64,000 nucleotides of DNA. It comes from an uncultured Trichococcus sp. (GTDB lineage: Bacteria > Bacillota > Bacilli > Lactobacillales > Aerococcaceae). A program made the translations under genes and the position numbers. Within the stretch, counting starts at the first letter, position 1. Every line of letters begins with the position of its first letter. Under the pieces are notes generated by a model. That model was not told where the DNA came from. It did no database searches and saw only the letters and a program-made list of their open reading frames with translations. Of this stretch, positions 18,798 to 27,952 are shown in pieces. The stretch covers positions 2,593,001-2,657,000 of the forward strand of contig NZ_OY764015.1 of the NCBI RefSeq assembly GCF_963667775.1, read 5' to 3'.

Positions 18798-19493
18798 TTA
18801 TTTTAGGTCGTTTAAAGAAAGCAGCTGTTTTCCGTCTTGATCAAAATTACCCGGCGATAACCATTTTTCAAGCCTTTTTTTGTTCCGTTCCCATTCACAA
18901 TCAAGCATTGAGAACCACGATGTATCGCGGTTTCTATTTTTGTACACAACTGCCTGCCGGAATGTGCCTTCATATTCAAATCCTAACCTCTGTGCAGCTA
19001 ATTTAGAAGGCTCATTTAGACTATCGCATTTCCATTCGTATCTTCTGTACCCTAAAATCTCAAAAACATACTTTGCCAACAAATACTGGGCTTCGGTAGC
19101 TTGAATGCTTTTTTTCAATTGCTGGCTGTATATTACATAACCTACTTCGATAACGCCATTTTGTCGATCGTTACGCATTAGCGCAAGCGTGCCCAGCACT
19201 TTTGAATGTTCTTTATCCCAAATTCCAAAAAAGTAAGGGTCTTCGGACAAAAAAGTCTTGTTGAAGATATCAGCAAACGCTTCTTCTGATGGAAAGGATG
19301 AGAAGGGCAGATACGTCCAAGCTGGCGGCGTAAGTCCTTTTTTGAAAATATCGGTATAGAATACGTGTGCATGGCCCTCTGATGCATGGATTAAATCGCA
19401 AGTGTTTCCTTCTATTATTGTTGCATTCAGTTCTCTAAAACAACTTTCTTTTAAACTTGGTCCGATAGGTTGCCCGTAGCAGTTATATTCCAT
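18798..19493 (-). CDS. GNAT acetyltransferase, RimJ/RimL type
   Basis: 231 residues. The N-terminal part places a beta-strand rich acceptor domain, then the GNAT core: L-G-T-L-A-L-M-R near residue 101, E-V-G-Y-V-I-Y-S, A-T-E-A-Q-Y-L-L, and R-Y-E-W-K-C-D-S-L-N-E-P-S-K-L-A-A-Q-R-L-G-F-E-Y-E-G, the usual RimJ/RimL C-terminal block. Members acetylate ribosomal proteins, small molecules or antibiotics; the acceptor here is unknown. ATG 19493 lies behind AGGAGATGATAAA. Confidence 0.85.
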   Translation of the reverse strand: MEYNCYGQPIGPSLKESCFRELNATIIEGNTCDLIHASEGHAHVFYTDIFKKGLTPPAWTYLPFSSFPSEEAFADIFNKTFLSEDPYFFGIWDKEHSKVLGTLALMRNDRQNGVIEVGYVIYSQQLKKSIQATEAQYLLAKYVFEILGYRRYEWKCDSLNEPSKLAAQRLGFEYEGTFRQAVVYKNRNRDTSWFSMLDCEWERNKKRLEKWLSPGNFDQDGKQLLSLNDLK

Positions 19494-19750
19494 TTTATCA
19501 TCTCCTAAAAATTAATTTGTGAATCGGTATCTATGCTTTTGCTCAAAAAAGATTCAAAACTACGTCTATATAAGTAGCCTTAATAATTGAAGAAATTCCT
19601 GAATTATTCATAGATTTTCAGAAAACGTCTTGAAACGTTAGTCTTCCAACATATTTTGTCTTTCCAGTTCACACCCAAAAGGTGTGAAAAAAGAACCCCA
19701 ATCTGTTATGGTTAATGTACGACCAACAACCAAAGAAAGGGGTTCTCTCA

Positions 19751-21070
19751 ATGGCAACTTTACACGAAAATACGCTAAACTTCAACAAAAAAATGACGGT
19801 TACAAATACTGGAGGTAATCTCTCCACGGATGCTGGTCTCGTTTTAGTTAAAGAATTCCTTTATTCAATCGGATTCGAACAGTTGATGGAGAAAGAGCTT
19901 CATTTTCAAGACTCCCGTCTTTTACCTACACATTCAAATGAAACCATCCTTGAACAACTGATTTTCCAATTAATTGCAGGCTATGATACCGATGCATCTG
20001 CCAACATCTTACGTCATGATCCTTTCTTCCAGCAGATGCTTGAAAAAAGTACATTGGCTTCACAACCTTCGCTTTCGCGTTTTTGGGATCGCATTAGTGA
20101 GAGTCCCGATGCGCTTTTGCAGCTACAAGCGCTCAATCAAGCGATTCTGGATAAGGTACGCATACAACGTAATGCAACAGAACTGGTTTTTGATTTGGAT
20201 TCCACATATAGTGACACCTACGGCGATCAAGAAGAAACGGCCTTTAACACACATTATCAAACAACCGGTTATCATCCGCTCGTTGCCTTTGATGGTCTGA
20301 CCAAGGACTTTCTGAAGGCGGAACTGCGTTCCGGAAACACATACTGCTCAACCGGGGCAGCCGATTTTTTGAATCCGCTTCTTGAACACTATAATCAGAC
20401 CGTTCCAGTCAGCACCATTCTTGTCCGCGCAGATAGTGGCTTTGCAGCGCCGGAACTGTATGACCTCTGTGAAGAAAAAGAGCATCAGTACGTCATTCGG
20501 CTCAAACGGAATGCCCGCTTGCATAAGTTCGCGGAACAGTTTGTTCAAGTTGGGGATGAGACCGAATGGAGTCAGAAGGAAGAGCATTTCTACTCCATTC
20601 GCTACCAAGCCGGCACTTGGAAGCATGATCGTAGAGTTTGCATTCGTTCTGTCAGGGAAGCAAATGAACTGATTTTCCACCATGAATTCATTATCACCAA
20701 TCTATCCGATGTTGTCTCGACTGAACAAGTCTACCAAACGTATTGGAAGAGAGGTACGATGGAGAATTTCATCAAGGAAGCCAAGAATGGCTTCTTCTTC
20801 GACAAGACGGACAGTTCTCATTTCTTGGAGAATGCCGTCCGCATGATGGTCAGCGTCCTTTCCTATAACATCAACAATTTTATACGCACACTAGCTTTCC
20901 CGGAAAAGGCCAAAGGCCTACAGATACAAAGTATTCGTCTTCGGTTTTTCAAGATCGCTGGGAAACTGATCCACAGCGGAAGACGCATGATGCTAAAACT
21001 CAGCACCCATCATGTCTACCAAGATGAATTTTTTCATATCCTACGGCAAATTCAATCCTTGTCTTGGTGA
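19751..21070 (+). CDS. IS1380-family transposase
   Basis: About 439 residues from ATG 19751, preceded by AAAGAAAGGGGTTC; an earlier in-frame ATG at 19715 is less likely. DDE catalytic residues: D in F-D-L-D-S-T, D in V-R-A-D-S-G-F, and E in M-E-N-F-I-K-E-A-K-N-G, as in IS1380. It looks full length and intact. Ends of the element were not settled: a 9-base inverted match AAAACGTCT at 19621 and 21169-21177 is possible, without a convincing target duplication. Confidence 0.88.
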   Translation: MATLHENTLNFNKKMTVTNTGGNLSTDAGLVLVKEFLYSIGFEQLMEKELHFQDSRLLPTHSNETILEQLIFQLIAGYDTDASANILRHDPFFQQMLEKSTLASQPSLSRFWDRISESPDALLQLQALNQAILDKVRIQRNATELVFDLDSTYSDTYGDQEETAFNTHYQTTGYHPLVAFDGLTKDFLKAELRSGNTYCSTGAADFLNPLLEHYNQTVPVSTILVRADSGFAAPELYDLCEEKEHQYVIRLKRNARLHKFAEQFVQVGDETEWSQKEEHFYSIRYQAGTWKHDRRVCIRSVREANELIFHHEFIITNLSDVVSTEQVYQTYWKRGTMENFIKEAKNGFFFDKTDSSHFLENAVRMMVSVLSYNINNFIRTLAFPEKAKGLQIQSIRLRFFKIAGKLIHSGRRMMLKLSTHHVYQDEFFHILRQIQSLSW

Positions 21071-21298
21071 GGAGACCCCGTAAATTTAAAAAAAACGTTC
21101 GAACAAAGGGATTAGTATGCCCAAAAACACAATAACAATCGCATTCCGTGCTTCTTTTCGTCTCTAAGAGACGTTTTGAAAGGGAAAAAATAATAGCTCT
21201 GCCAAAAATCCAATATTGCAGATGAAATAGAGTTGTTCATATCAAGATTTGGGGTGGTATGAATAATTCAGGTTTCTTTATCTTTTTCAGATTTCCTT

Positions 21299-22282
21299 CT
21301 ATTGATAAGTATCCAAGTATGGGTCTTTTTCCAGCCTTAATATTTCCAGGACGGTTTCTTCATCCGTAATCAGGCAATTGATGTAGCTCTTCTTCAGCAT
21401 CGCTAAGATGGATTTGCTCTTCACTTTAGATCTTGCTATGCCAACCGATAATGGAACTTTTTTTAGATGGTACAGATCCAAACCGATTGTTCTTTCATAC
21501 AGATTGCCCTTCAGCATCTTTCCTTCGTGATCAAAAAAGCGGCAGCAGCAGTCACCTACGGCTTCACGGAGTTCCAAATCTTCATAATCCTCCTTCGTCA
21601 GCAAGTCCCGCCATTGGCTTTCCCTTATCCTCAAAGGGCCGCCGATTCCGACGATGGCGATATCCAATCTTTCCCAATAATCCTTCAATTCCTTGAAATA
21701 TTTGGAGTCCATTATACCCTTTTTTAATTGCGGCGTCTCTTGAATGACTGTAGCGTTCACAAAAATATTCTGCCCACTGAATTTCCTGGCCATTTCGTAA
21801 ACGAGGGTATTCACATGATACTTGGAATTAATATGGCTGGGTCCTCCGGCAATAGGAACAAACATGGCATTCGTTTTTTTCTTGCTTTCGATCTCCGCTA
21901 TCGTATCGCCTAGCGTTTCTCCCCAGGATACGCCCACAATGCTGTCCATTTCTATTTTTCTTTTTATGTAGGCAGCCGCTGCTTTCGATAATTTTTGATT
22001 TTTCTTTTCATTGGAATCCGATTCCACGACCGGAACGATTTCGATGTCCTTCAGTTTGTATTTACTTTTCATATGCCGTTCCAATGCATATATTTGTGTA
22101 TTGAATTCCTGGATCTCGATCTTGACGATGCCCTCGTCCTTTGCCTGCTTGATCATTCTGCTGACGGTTGTTCGGTATATTTTTAATTCCTCAGCGATTT
22201 CATTCTGTGTTTTTTCCTCAAAATAGTACAGATAAGCTACCTTCGCCAGTATATTCTTTTTATCGTCTTTCAATCCCAACAC
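21299..22282 (-). CDS. SorC-family (DeoR-like) sugar-sensing regulator
   Basis: 327 residues. Helix-turn-helix near residues 12-45 (A-Y-L-Y-Y-F-E-E-K-T-Q-N-E-I-A-E-E-L-K-I-Y-R), then the SorC sugar-phosphate-binding domain (V-G-V-S-W-G-E-T-L near residue 117, V-P-I-A-G-G-P, V-G-I-G-G-P). Such proteins respond to phosphosugars or polyols. Upstream on the same strand lie glycerol dehydrogenase and the aldolase remnant, which points to glycerol/dihydroxyacetone or triose phosphate signalling; that is inference. The start ATG/TTG has no unusual feature. Confidence 0.82.
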   Translation of the reverse strand: MLGLKDDKKNILAKVAYLYYFEEKTQNEIAEELKIYRTTVSRMIKQAKDEGIVKIEIQEFNTQIYALERHMKSKYKLKDIEIVPVVESDSNEKKNQKLSKAAAAYIKRKIEMDSIVGVSWGETLGDTIAEIESKKKTNAMFVPIAGGPSHINSKYHVNTLVYEMARKFSGQNIFVNATVIQETPQLKKGIMDSKYFKELKDYWERLDIAIVGIGGPLRIRESQWRDLLTKEDYEDLELREAVGDCCCRFFDHEGKMLKGNLYERTIGLDLYHLKKVPLSVGIARSKVKSKSILAMLKKSYINCLITDEETVLEILRLEKDPYLDTYQ

Positions 22283-22400
22283 CTGCTTCCCATCTATTCC
22301 TTTTCTCTTCCGAAACCATCGCTCACCTCCATTTTAAATGACTGCTTTTCGAAATGATAGCACAATCAAAATACTAGGATTCGAAGTCCATTGAAAAAAG

Positions 22401-22441
22401 CAAAAAAACTCATGACATCCTGAAGACAGAATGCCATGATT
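22401..22441 (-). terminator. Terminator after gldA
   Basis: On the minus strand CATGGCATTCTG pairs (with G-U pairs) with CAGGATGTCATG and is followed by AGTTTTTTTGC. It separates gldA from the SorC gene. Confidence 0.78.
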
Positions 22442-22533
22442 TTCTATTCTGGAAATGCCTTGTAAAGGTCATCCAATTATTCCAATCGGAGTGCACAACA
22501 GTCATCTCACTGCGCATTCCATTTTCACTTTTC

Positions 22534-23634
22534 CTATTTCGGGAAAACCATCTTTACGTAGGCATCCAATCCCTTGAGGGCATCCGCGACATCTGAGGCC
22601 GTGATTGCAAATGGCATTTGATGGATCGTTTCACCTTCAATGGTAGCCTGTGTGCCGATTTTTAATAGTTCTTCCTCAGATACTCCCGCCAAATGCAGTT
22701 CTGCAAGCGTAGTCGGCAAACCCAGAGCTTGATAGAAACCGATATATTTATCCAATTCAGCTTTTGGTCGATTTTCCAGATACAATTGCGTCAAAGTCCC
22801 ATAAGCAACTTTTTCCCCATGGGTCAAGTGATGGATGTCCCCCTCTATCGCGGTGAAACCATTGTGGATAGCATGCGCTGCAGCCAAGCCCGCGCTCTCA
22901 AAACCGACACCGCTCAATAAGGTGTTGGCTTCAACAACAGCTTCCAAAGCCTCGGTCACGCATTTGGCTTGGTTATCAGCCATTGCTTGAAGGCCATATT
23001 CAAATAGGGTCGCTTCGCATTTTTCGGCAATCGCGATGGCTGCTAAGGTTTGTTTTCCGCCAGCCATGGTATTCCCGTGTTTTTGTTTGACAGCGCGCGC
23101 TTCCACATAAGTCGCCAGCGCGTCGGCTATCCCTGAAGCAAGCAGTCGTGTTGGGGCTTTGCTGACGACTGCAGTATCCACCATTACGAGCTCCGGATTT
23201 TTCTTGTAGAATAAGTATTTCTCAAAGGCCCCTGCGTCATTATAGATGACGGATAACGCCGAAGTCGGCGCATCGGTCGAAGCGATAGTCGGTAGGACAG
23301 CAATCGGAACCTGCAAATTATCGCAGATTGCTTTACCGGAATCGATCGTTTTTCCGCCTCCAAGCGCAATGACTACATCTACTCCGTTTTCTGTACCGAT
23401 TGCTGTGACGCGGGTGATTTCATTGACAGATGCTTCTCCATTGAATGGGACAAGGACGACTGCGATGCCCTCTGCTTCAAGATTGCCCTTCAATTCTTCG
23501 CCGACCAGCTTCCAGACGATATCATCCGATAACAATAGGGCTTTATTCCCTAATTCAGCGATATGACTTAGACCAGTTTTCAATACATCTTTTCCTTGAA
23601 TATAACGGGATGGGCTTGCAAAAATTTTTTCCAT
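22534..23634 (-). CDS. gldA: Glycerol dehydrogenase
   Basis: 366 residues, the usual length. NAD-binding G-G-G-K-T near residue 93 (V-I-A-L-G-G-G-K-T-I-D-S-G), and zinc ligands in G-I-A-D-A-L-A, H-A-I-H-N-G-F and H-L-T-H-G-E-K-V. It oxidises glycerol to dihydroxyacetone with NAD in the cytoplasm. ATG 23634 has AAGGAGGAAATC upstream. A truncated transaldolase-like gene precedes it on the same strand, as in glycerol/dihydroxyacetone operons of other Firmicutes, but no dihydroxyacetone kinase is visible here. Confidence 0.93.
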   Translation of the reverse strand: MEKIFASPSRYIQGKDVLKTGLSHIAELGNKALLLSDDIVWKLVGEELKGNLEAEGIAVVLVPFNGEASVNEITRVTAIGTENGVDVVIALGGGKTIDSGKAICDNLQVPIAVLPTIASTDAPTSALSVIYNDAGAFEKYLFYKKNPELVMVDTAVVSKAPTRLLASGIADALATYVEARAVKQKHGNTMAGGKQTLAAIAIAEKCEATLFEYGLQAMADNQAKCVTEALEAVVEANTLLSGVGFESAGLAAAHAIHNGFTAIEGDIHHLTHGEKVAYGTLTQLYLENRPKAELDKYIGFYQALGLPTTLAELHLAGVSEEELLKIGTQATIEGETIHQMPFAITASDVADALKGLDAYVKMVFPK

Positions 23635-23817
23635 TTGATTTCCTCCTTGAAGAATCGTCTCCTCAAATGTCTGGAAACGAAAGCTTCCTCTGCTATTTTT
23701 TATCGCTCAAAAAGCGATTTGATTCACAAATAATAAAAGATAAAAAAATCAACTACAGCAAACAAGGATCAACAAAGATGCACCGCGTGTTTGTTGATCA
23801 GTTTGCGCTTGCTTAGT

Positions 23818-24135
23818 TTAAACCAAAAGCTCTGGTTGGACATCCAGCGAAGTCGTACCATAAACAGACTGCCAATCTGAAGAGAAATCCGCTACGGCTT
23901 TGTTGATTGAAGGCATATCGAAGGCGCTATCCAAGATGTCCACACCCATGGTAGCCGCATGTGCGCCACACTCATAAGCTGCATTGACCTGTCCAACATT
24001 CTTGAAGCTGGCAGCTAAGATTTTTGTTTTGCTGTTGTCTCGGTCGATGACTCTTCGCAATTCTGTAATCACTTCTTTTGCGTCGATATTCAAATTTTCC
24101 ATCCGGTTGAAGTAAGGTGCGATATAATCTGCCTG
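23818..24135 (-). pseudogene. Truncated fructose-6-phosphate aldolase/transaldolase
   Basis: About 105 codons equal to the C-terminal half of the TalC/FSA family ([11 protein letters not shown] near the start, [19 protein letters not shown]). A TAG stop at 24136-24138 cuts the frame at its 5' end, and the first half, including the Schiff-base lysine of the barrel, is missing. ATG 24102 exists but would give a fragment without the active site. It sits 180 bases before gldA on the same strand. Confidence 0.82.
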
Positions 24136-24204
24136 CTATGTTTAGTTAACTATATTAATTCAGATTAACAGATAATAGTTGTGTGGCTGGCTGTTGCTGT
24201 ACAT

Positions 24205-25182
24205 TCAAATAGTTTCGAAACCATCATATGTTAAGTTCCATTCCTTCCGTACTTTATCCATTATTTCAAGGACATCTGAGGTTAAATCTATGTATGGATT
24301 AGATGTTTTACTTAAAACAATTTGAGATATTTCTTTCACTTCATAATTAAGCCTTTTGGTAGAATATCCGGATTCAAATGATACGCTATCTCCTGAATGA
24401 GATGTGAATAAGATATTATTTGCGCTCGGATAATTATCAACTGTAAAATAACCATTCTCAAAAGCAATTATCCCTACTTTTGGCATCTTTGCTCTGAATG
24501 TTAGAGATATATTAGCCAATTCTTCTTTCTCGTTTTTTAAACTTATAGTAGAGCTTTCATCAACACCCGATTTATTCATAACGACTTGTGTGAGGACGCT
24601 GTTAGGCTGTTCCGACAAGAAGAACCGGGCGAAATTTAGGGCATAGACCCCTATATCAAAAAGTGCACCGCCAGCTAGTTCTTTTTTAAAGAAATAGCGA
24701 TCTTCGATGTTTTTATAGCTCCCGAAATTGACCTGAATCATTTTTAAAGGACCTAAATCGTTTGTTTTGATCCACTCTTTTACATCTTTATAAACAGGCA
24801 TAAAGTGAATTGTCATAGCTTCAAATAGGTACAAACCGTTCTTATCGGCAAGTTCTCTCAATACACGTAATTGTCTGCTATTCAACACAATAACTTTCTC
24901 GCAGACCACATGTTTGTGGGCTTCTAATGCCCGATAGATATACTCGTAATGCATATTATGCGGAATCGCAATATAAATTATGTCTATTTCACTGTCTGAT
25001 AGAGCGCTTTCGTAATCGCTGTATGCCTTATTAATATGAAATTTATTTGCAAAAGTATCAGCCGCGTTTTGATTTCTGGATACTACAGCCTCTATAACAG
25101 CATTGTCTGATTGAAACTGATTGGCAAATTCATGGGCAACACCTCCAGTTCCTACTATCGCCCATTTTAATAGCATTTCCAT
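24205..25182 (-). CDS. Gfo/Idh/MocA family oxidoreductase
   Basis: 325 residues. Rossmann motif V-G-T-G-G-V-A-H near residue 10, and the family's E-K block at C-E-K-V near residue 95, where the usual proline is replaced by valine. The C-terminal domain is the predicted substrate pocket (G-G-A-L-F-D-I-G-V-Y-A). These enzymes oxidise or reduce sugars, inositols or polyols with NAD(P). It is followed by GntR and deoC genes on the same strand, together divergent from a sugar PTS operon. ATG 25182 or the next ATG at 25176 could start it. Confidence 0.85.
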   Translation of the reverse strand: MEMLLKWAIVGTGGVAHEFANQFQSDNAVIEAVVSRNQNAADTFANKFHINKAYSDYESALSDSEIDIIYIAIPHNMHYEYIYRALEAHKHVVCEKVIVLNSRQLRVLRELADKNGLYLFEAMTIHFMPVYKDVKEWIKTNDLGPLKMIQVNFGSYKNIEDRYFFKKELAGGALFDIGVYALNFARFFLSEQPNSVLTQVVMNKSGVDESSTISLKNEKEELANISLTFRAKMPKVGIIAFENGYFTVDNYPSANNILFTSHSGDSVSFESGYSTKRLNYEVKEISQIVLSKTSNPYIDLTSDVLEIMDKVRKEWNLTYDGFETI

Positions 25183-25310
25183 CTTGGCGTGTCCTCCTCA
25201 TATCTCCTGTATGATTCAAATAAACCTATTAAATTGTTACTCCGATATTTTTTACGATAAGTGGTGAAGAATTCTTTGTCTAATGGAATAGGATTTATTT
25301 CCTTAGCTGA

Positions 25311-26027
25311 TTACGTGATGTTGATGTTAAATACAAACGAGTTTACGTCCCCTCGATACCAAGAAACAGAATATTCAACTGGAGTTGCATCAACTGTACT
25401 CCCAACAGAATGGAAATAGAATACTGGATCATTAATCGGAATGTTAAGCATGACTCCAGAAAGTTCATCAGCTTTTATTACCTCTAGTTTCCGCTGTATA
25501 GAAACAACGGGATAGCCTAACGATTCTAATTCTTTATATAGGCTCCTATGTGCAAAGTCTACGTTTTCCAGTTTCTCTAATCCTTTATATGGGAAATATG
25601 TTGTAACTAATACAACAGGTTCATTTCCTGCATATCTTAATCTCGTTAATTTGAATACTTTATCACTCTCGTTGATATTTAAGTTATGTGCTACATCTTG
25701 GGATGCATTTTCTTTGGTGAAGGAAATGATTTTAGTTACCGGATGTAGCCCTTTTTGCTGTATTTCATCTTCATAACTTCTAATCATATGGGTGAATTCT
25801 TGATTAATTTTCTTTTGACGAACAAAAGTCCCACTTCTTTTGATTCTCTCTAAATACCCCTCATTTACAAGACTTTGTATTGCTTGTCTTACGGTTGGGC
25901 GACTCACTCCATATTGTTCGGCTAAATCGAGCTCTTTGGGGATTTTTTCATGCAATTTATATGTGTTGTTGAGTATTTTCTCAAGTAAATCCTCTCTTAT
26001 TCCTTCGTGTAATTTTTTATTGTCCAT
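25311..26027 (-). CDS. GntR-family regulator, HutC subfamily
   Basis: 238 residues. Winged helix at residues 8-70 (I-P-K-E-L-D-L-A-E-Q-Y-G-V-S-R-P-T-V-R-Q-A), then a UTRA effector domain (L-T-R-L-R-Y-A-G-N-E-P-V and F-Y-F-H-S-V-G). UTRA domains bind small sugars or phosphosugars. It lies downstream of deoC, separated by a terminator-like hairpin, and is the likely repressor of the divergent deoC / PTS promoters. Confidence 0.87.
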   Translation of the reverse strand: MDNKKLHEGIREDLLEKILNNTYKLHEKIPKELDLAEQYGVSRPTVRQAIQSLVNEGYLERIKRSGTFVRQKKINQEFTHMIRSYEDEIQQKGLHPVTKIISFTKENASQDVAHNLNINESDKVFKLTRLRYAGNEPVVLVTTYFPYKGLEKLENVDFAHRSLYKELESLGYPVVSIQRKLEVIKADELSGVMLNIPINDPVFYFHSVGSTVDATPVEYSVSWYRGDVNSFVFNINIT

Positions 26028-26049
26028 TAGATAAATTATCCTTCCAAAA

Positions 26050-26090
26050 AAAACTCTCTTAGTATTATCAAATAATAAGAGAGTTTAAAT
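26050..26090 (-). terminator. Terminator between deoC and GntR gene
   Basis: AACTCTCTTA pairs with TAAGAGAGTT; on the minus strand it is followed by T8. Confidence 0.82.
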
Positions 26091-26094
26091 TTAT

Positions 26095-26808
26095 TTAAAA
26101 TTCCATAAATTCTTTCCCGGAAGCTAGTAGCTGGTTCTTAAAATCTTCGATTATCTTGATCCCAGAACTAGTTCCGATTCGCTCAGCTCCATTTTGAACC
26201 ATTTTAATGAATGTGTCAACATCACGAACTCCTCCAGCGGCTTTAACTTTCACTTCATTACCTACAACGTCTTTCATTAATTTAACATCCTCTAGGGTAG
26301 CGCCAGTTGGTGCCATCCCGGTAGAAGTTTTGATGAAATCTGGCTTTACTTCTTTCGCAATTTTTGAAAGCGTAACGATTTCTTCTTTACTTAAATACGC
26401 ATTCTCAAAAATCACTTTTGATATTACGTTATGATCAGTGCATACGCTAACAATTCTCTCCATCTCATCTTTGATGTAATCAAAATTACCATTTTTTACT
26501 TCGGTTAAATTAATGACATAGTCAATCTCGGTGGCGCCATTTTTAATTGCATCTTCAGTTTCGTAAACTTTTGATTCTATCGACGTTTGTCCTAATGGAA
26601 AAGAGATCGCTGCACCGACGTTGACATCAGTATCTTTTAAAAATTGAGCGCATATCTTTGATTGAACTTGATTAATCGCTACCATTTTAAAATGATATTC
26701 TTTAGCTTCGTCGCACAGCAGCCTCATATCTTCTGCAGTTGCATAGGCGGCAAGATTGGTATGGTCTATAAAACGGCTTAATTCATCAATAGTGTACTTC
26801 TTTGTCAT
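26095..26808 (-). CDS. deoC: Deoxyribose-phosphate aldolase
   Basis: 237 residues, full length. The Schiff-base lysine is in D-F-I-K-T-S-T-G and the second catalytic lysine in V-K-A-A-G-G-V-R-D, both conserved; F-P-L-G and I-D-Y-V-I-N-L are also typical. It splits 2-deoxyribose 5-phosphate into glyceraldehyde 3-phosphate and acetaldehyde. No nucleoside phosphorylase or phosphopentomutase is adjacent; instead it is divergent from a mannose-family PTS operon, so it may act on a sugar phosphate from that uptake system. It has its own promoter at 26854-26883. Confidence 0.92.
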   Translation of the reverse strand: MTKKYTIDELSRFIDHTNLAAYATAEDMRLLCDEAKEYHFKMVAINQVQSKICAQFLKDTDVNVGAAISFPLGQTSIESKVYETEDAIKNGATEIDYVINLTEVKNGNFDYIKDEMERIVSVCTDHNVISKVIFENAYLSKEEIVTLSKIAKEVKPDFIKTSTGMAPTGATLEDVKLMKDVVGNEVKVKAAGGVRDVDTFIKMVQNGAERIGTSSGIKIIEDFKNQLLASGKEFMEF

Positions 26809-26825
26809 TGGTGATCATCTCCCAT

Positions 26826-26960
26826 TTCTTTTTTTATGTTATTACATATTCGGATTATAAAACACCTTTTAACTATATGTCAACACTTAAATGTTAAAAT
26901 AATAACACAAATGCGTTGACATGGGCGTTTAACTGATATAGAATGAAATCGTTAACAAGT
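26826..26960. promoter_or_regulatory. Divergent promoters of deoC and the PTS operon
   Basis: Minus strand: -35 TTGACA (26878-26883) and -10 TATAAT (26854-26859), 18-base spacer. Plus strand: -35 TTGACA (26916-26921) and -10 TAGAAT (26939-26944), 17-base spacer. The dyad TTAAC ... GTTAA (26869-26896) between them is a candidate operator for the GntR protein. Confidence 0.82.
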
Positions 26961-26989
26961 AATATGACATTACATATAGGGAGGATATT

Positions 26990-27403
26990 ATGAAAATTGT
27001 TTTAGCGTCACATGGGAATTTTTGCCACGGTTTATTCGAGAGCTATACGATGATCGCGGGAAAAAATAAAGACATTCATGCTATCAGTTTAGATGATAGT
27101 GGAATTGGCACATTTAGGAATAAGCTCAATGAATTGTTAGATGAACTGACATCTAACGATAATGTGTTAATTCTGACAGATATCAAAGGAGGAACGCCCC
27201 ATAACGAGAGCTATAGTTATAAGTTAATGCATGAAGATAAAGTACGTTTAATAGCTGGAATGAATTTACCTATGCTAGTTGAGCTTGGGTTATCACTTTC
27301 ATCTATTAATGACTTAGATCAGCTAGCACAGTTAGCCGTTGATACTGGTAAAGAATCAATTTCATTGGAAGAATCTGATTCGGAAGACGACTTGGGACTA
27401 TAA
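26990..27403 (+). CDS. PTS mannose-family IIA component
   Basis: 137 residues. The phosphorylated histidine is H8 (A-S-H-G-N-F), and I-L-T-D-I-K-G-G-T-P-H-N follows near residue 63, both diagnostic for the mannose/sorbose IIA domain. It accepts phosphate from HPr and passes it to IIB. First of four PTS genes in series, with GGGAGGATATT before ATG. The C-terminal tail is very acidic (S-D-S-E-D-D). Confidence 0.92.
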   Translation: MKIVLASHGNFCHGLFESYTMIAGKNKDIHAISLDDSGIGTFRNKLNELLDELTSNDNVLILTDIKGGTPHNESYSYKLMHEDKVRLIAGMNLPMLVELGLSLSSINDLDQLAQLAVDTGKESISLEESDSEDDLGL

Positions 27404-27440
27404 AATAACAGTTTTATTAATCTAAATTGGAGGAATATTT

Positions 27441-27935
27441 ATGTCTATTACCTTAGTAAGAATCGATGATCGCGTCATTCACGGACAAACTACAACACGT
27501 TGGACTAAAGCAAGAAATGTCTTTGGGGTACTGGTTGTGGGGGATAATATTGCAAGTGATGAATTACGTAAGAAAGTGTTGAGAGCGGCAGCTGGTAATC
27601 TAAAGTTAGGAGTCTATTCCGAAGAAGTTGCTCCTGAAAAAATTGCTAAAGCTATAGAAGGCCCTAAGGACTATTTTTTGATTAGTGATTCCCCAAAGAC
27701 ATTTGCTAGCTTATTACGTGCTGGTGTTGACTTTGGTAAAACATTGAATGTTGGCCCAATGAATACAAGGCCAGGTACAAAAGTTTTAGGTCGAACTGTA
27801 GCTCTTGATCAGGAAGATTATGAAGCATTCGATTATATTTATAATCAGGGGGTAGATGTTCAATTCCAATTATTACCGGATGATGACATTAAAAATTGGC
27901 CAACAATGAAGAAAAAATATGATTCTATGAGTTAA
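27441..27935 (+). CDS. PTS mannose-family IIB component
   Basis: 164 residues; active histidine H14 in R-I-D-D-R-V-I-H-G-Q-T. It transfers the phosphate to the incoming sugar at the membrane complex. TTGGAGGAATATTT precedes ATG; 38 bases from the IIA gene. Full length. Confidence 0.93.
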   Translation: MSITLVRIDDRVIHGQTTTRWTKARNVFGVLVVGDNIASDELRKKVLRAAAGNLKLGVYSEEVAPEKIAKAIEGPKDYFLISDSPKTFASLLRAGVDFGKTLNVGPMNTRPGTKVLGRTVALDQEDYEAFDYIYNQGVDVQFQLLPDDDIKNWPTMKKKYDSMS

Positions 27936-27952
27936 TGAGGGAGGTTATATAA

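Noticed and set aside
19621-21177. Possible IS1380 terminal inverted repeat AAAACGTCT
   Set aside because: Nine-base match only and no target duplication; boundaries remain unsettled.
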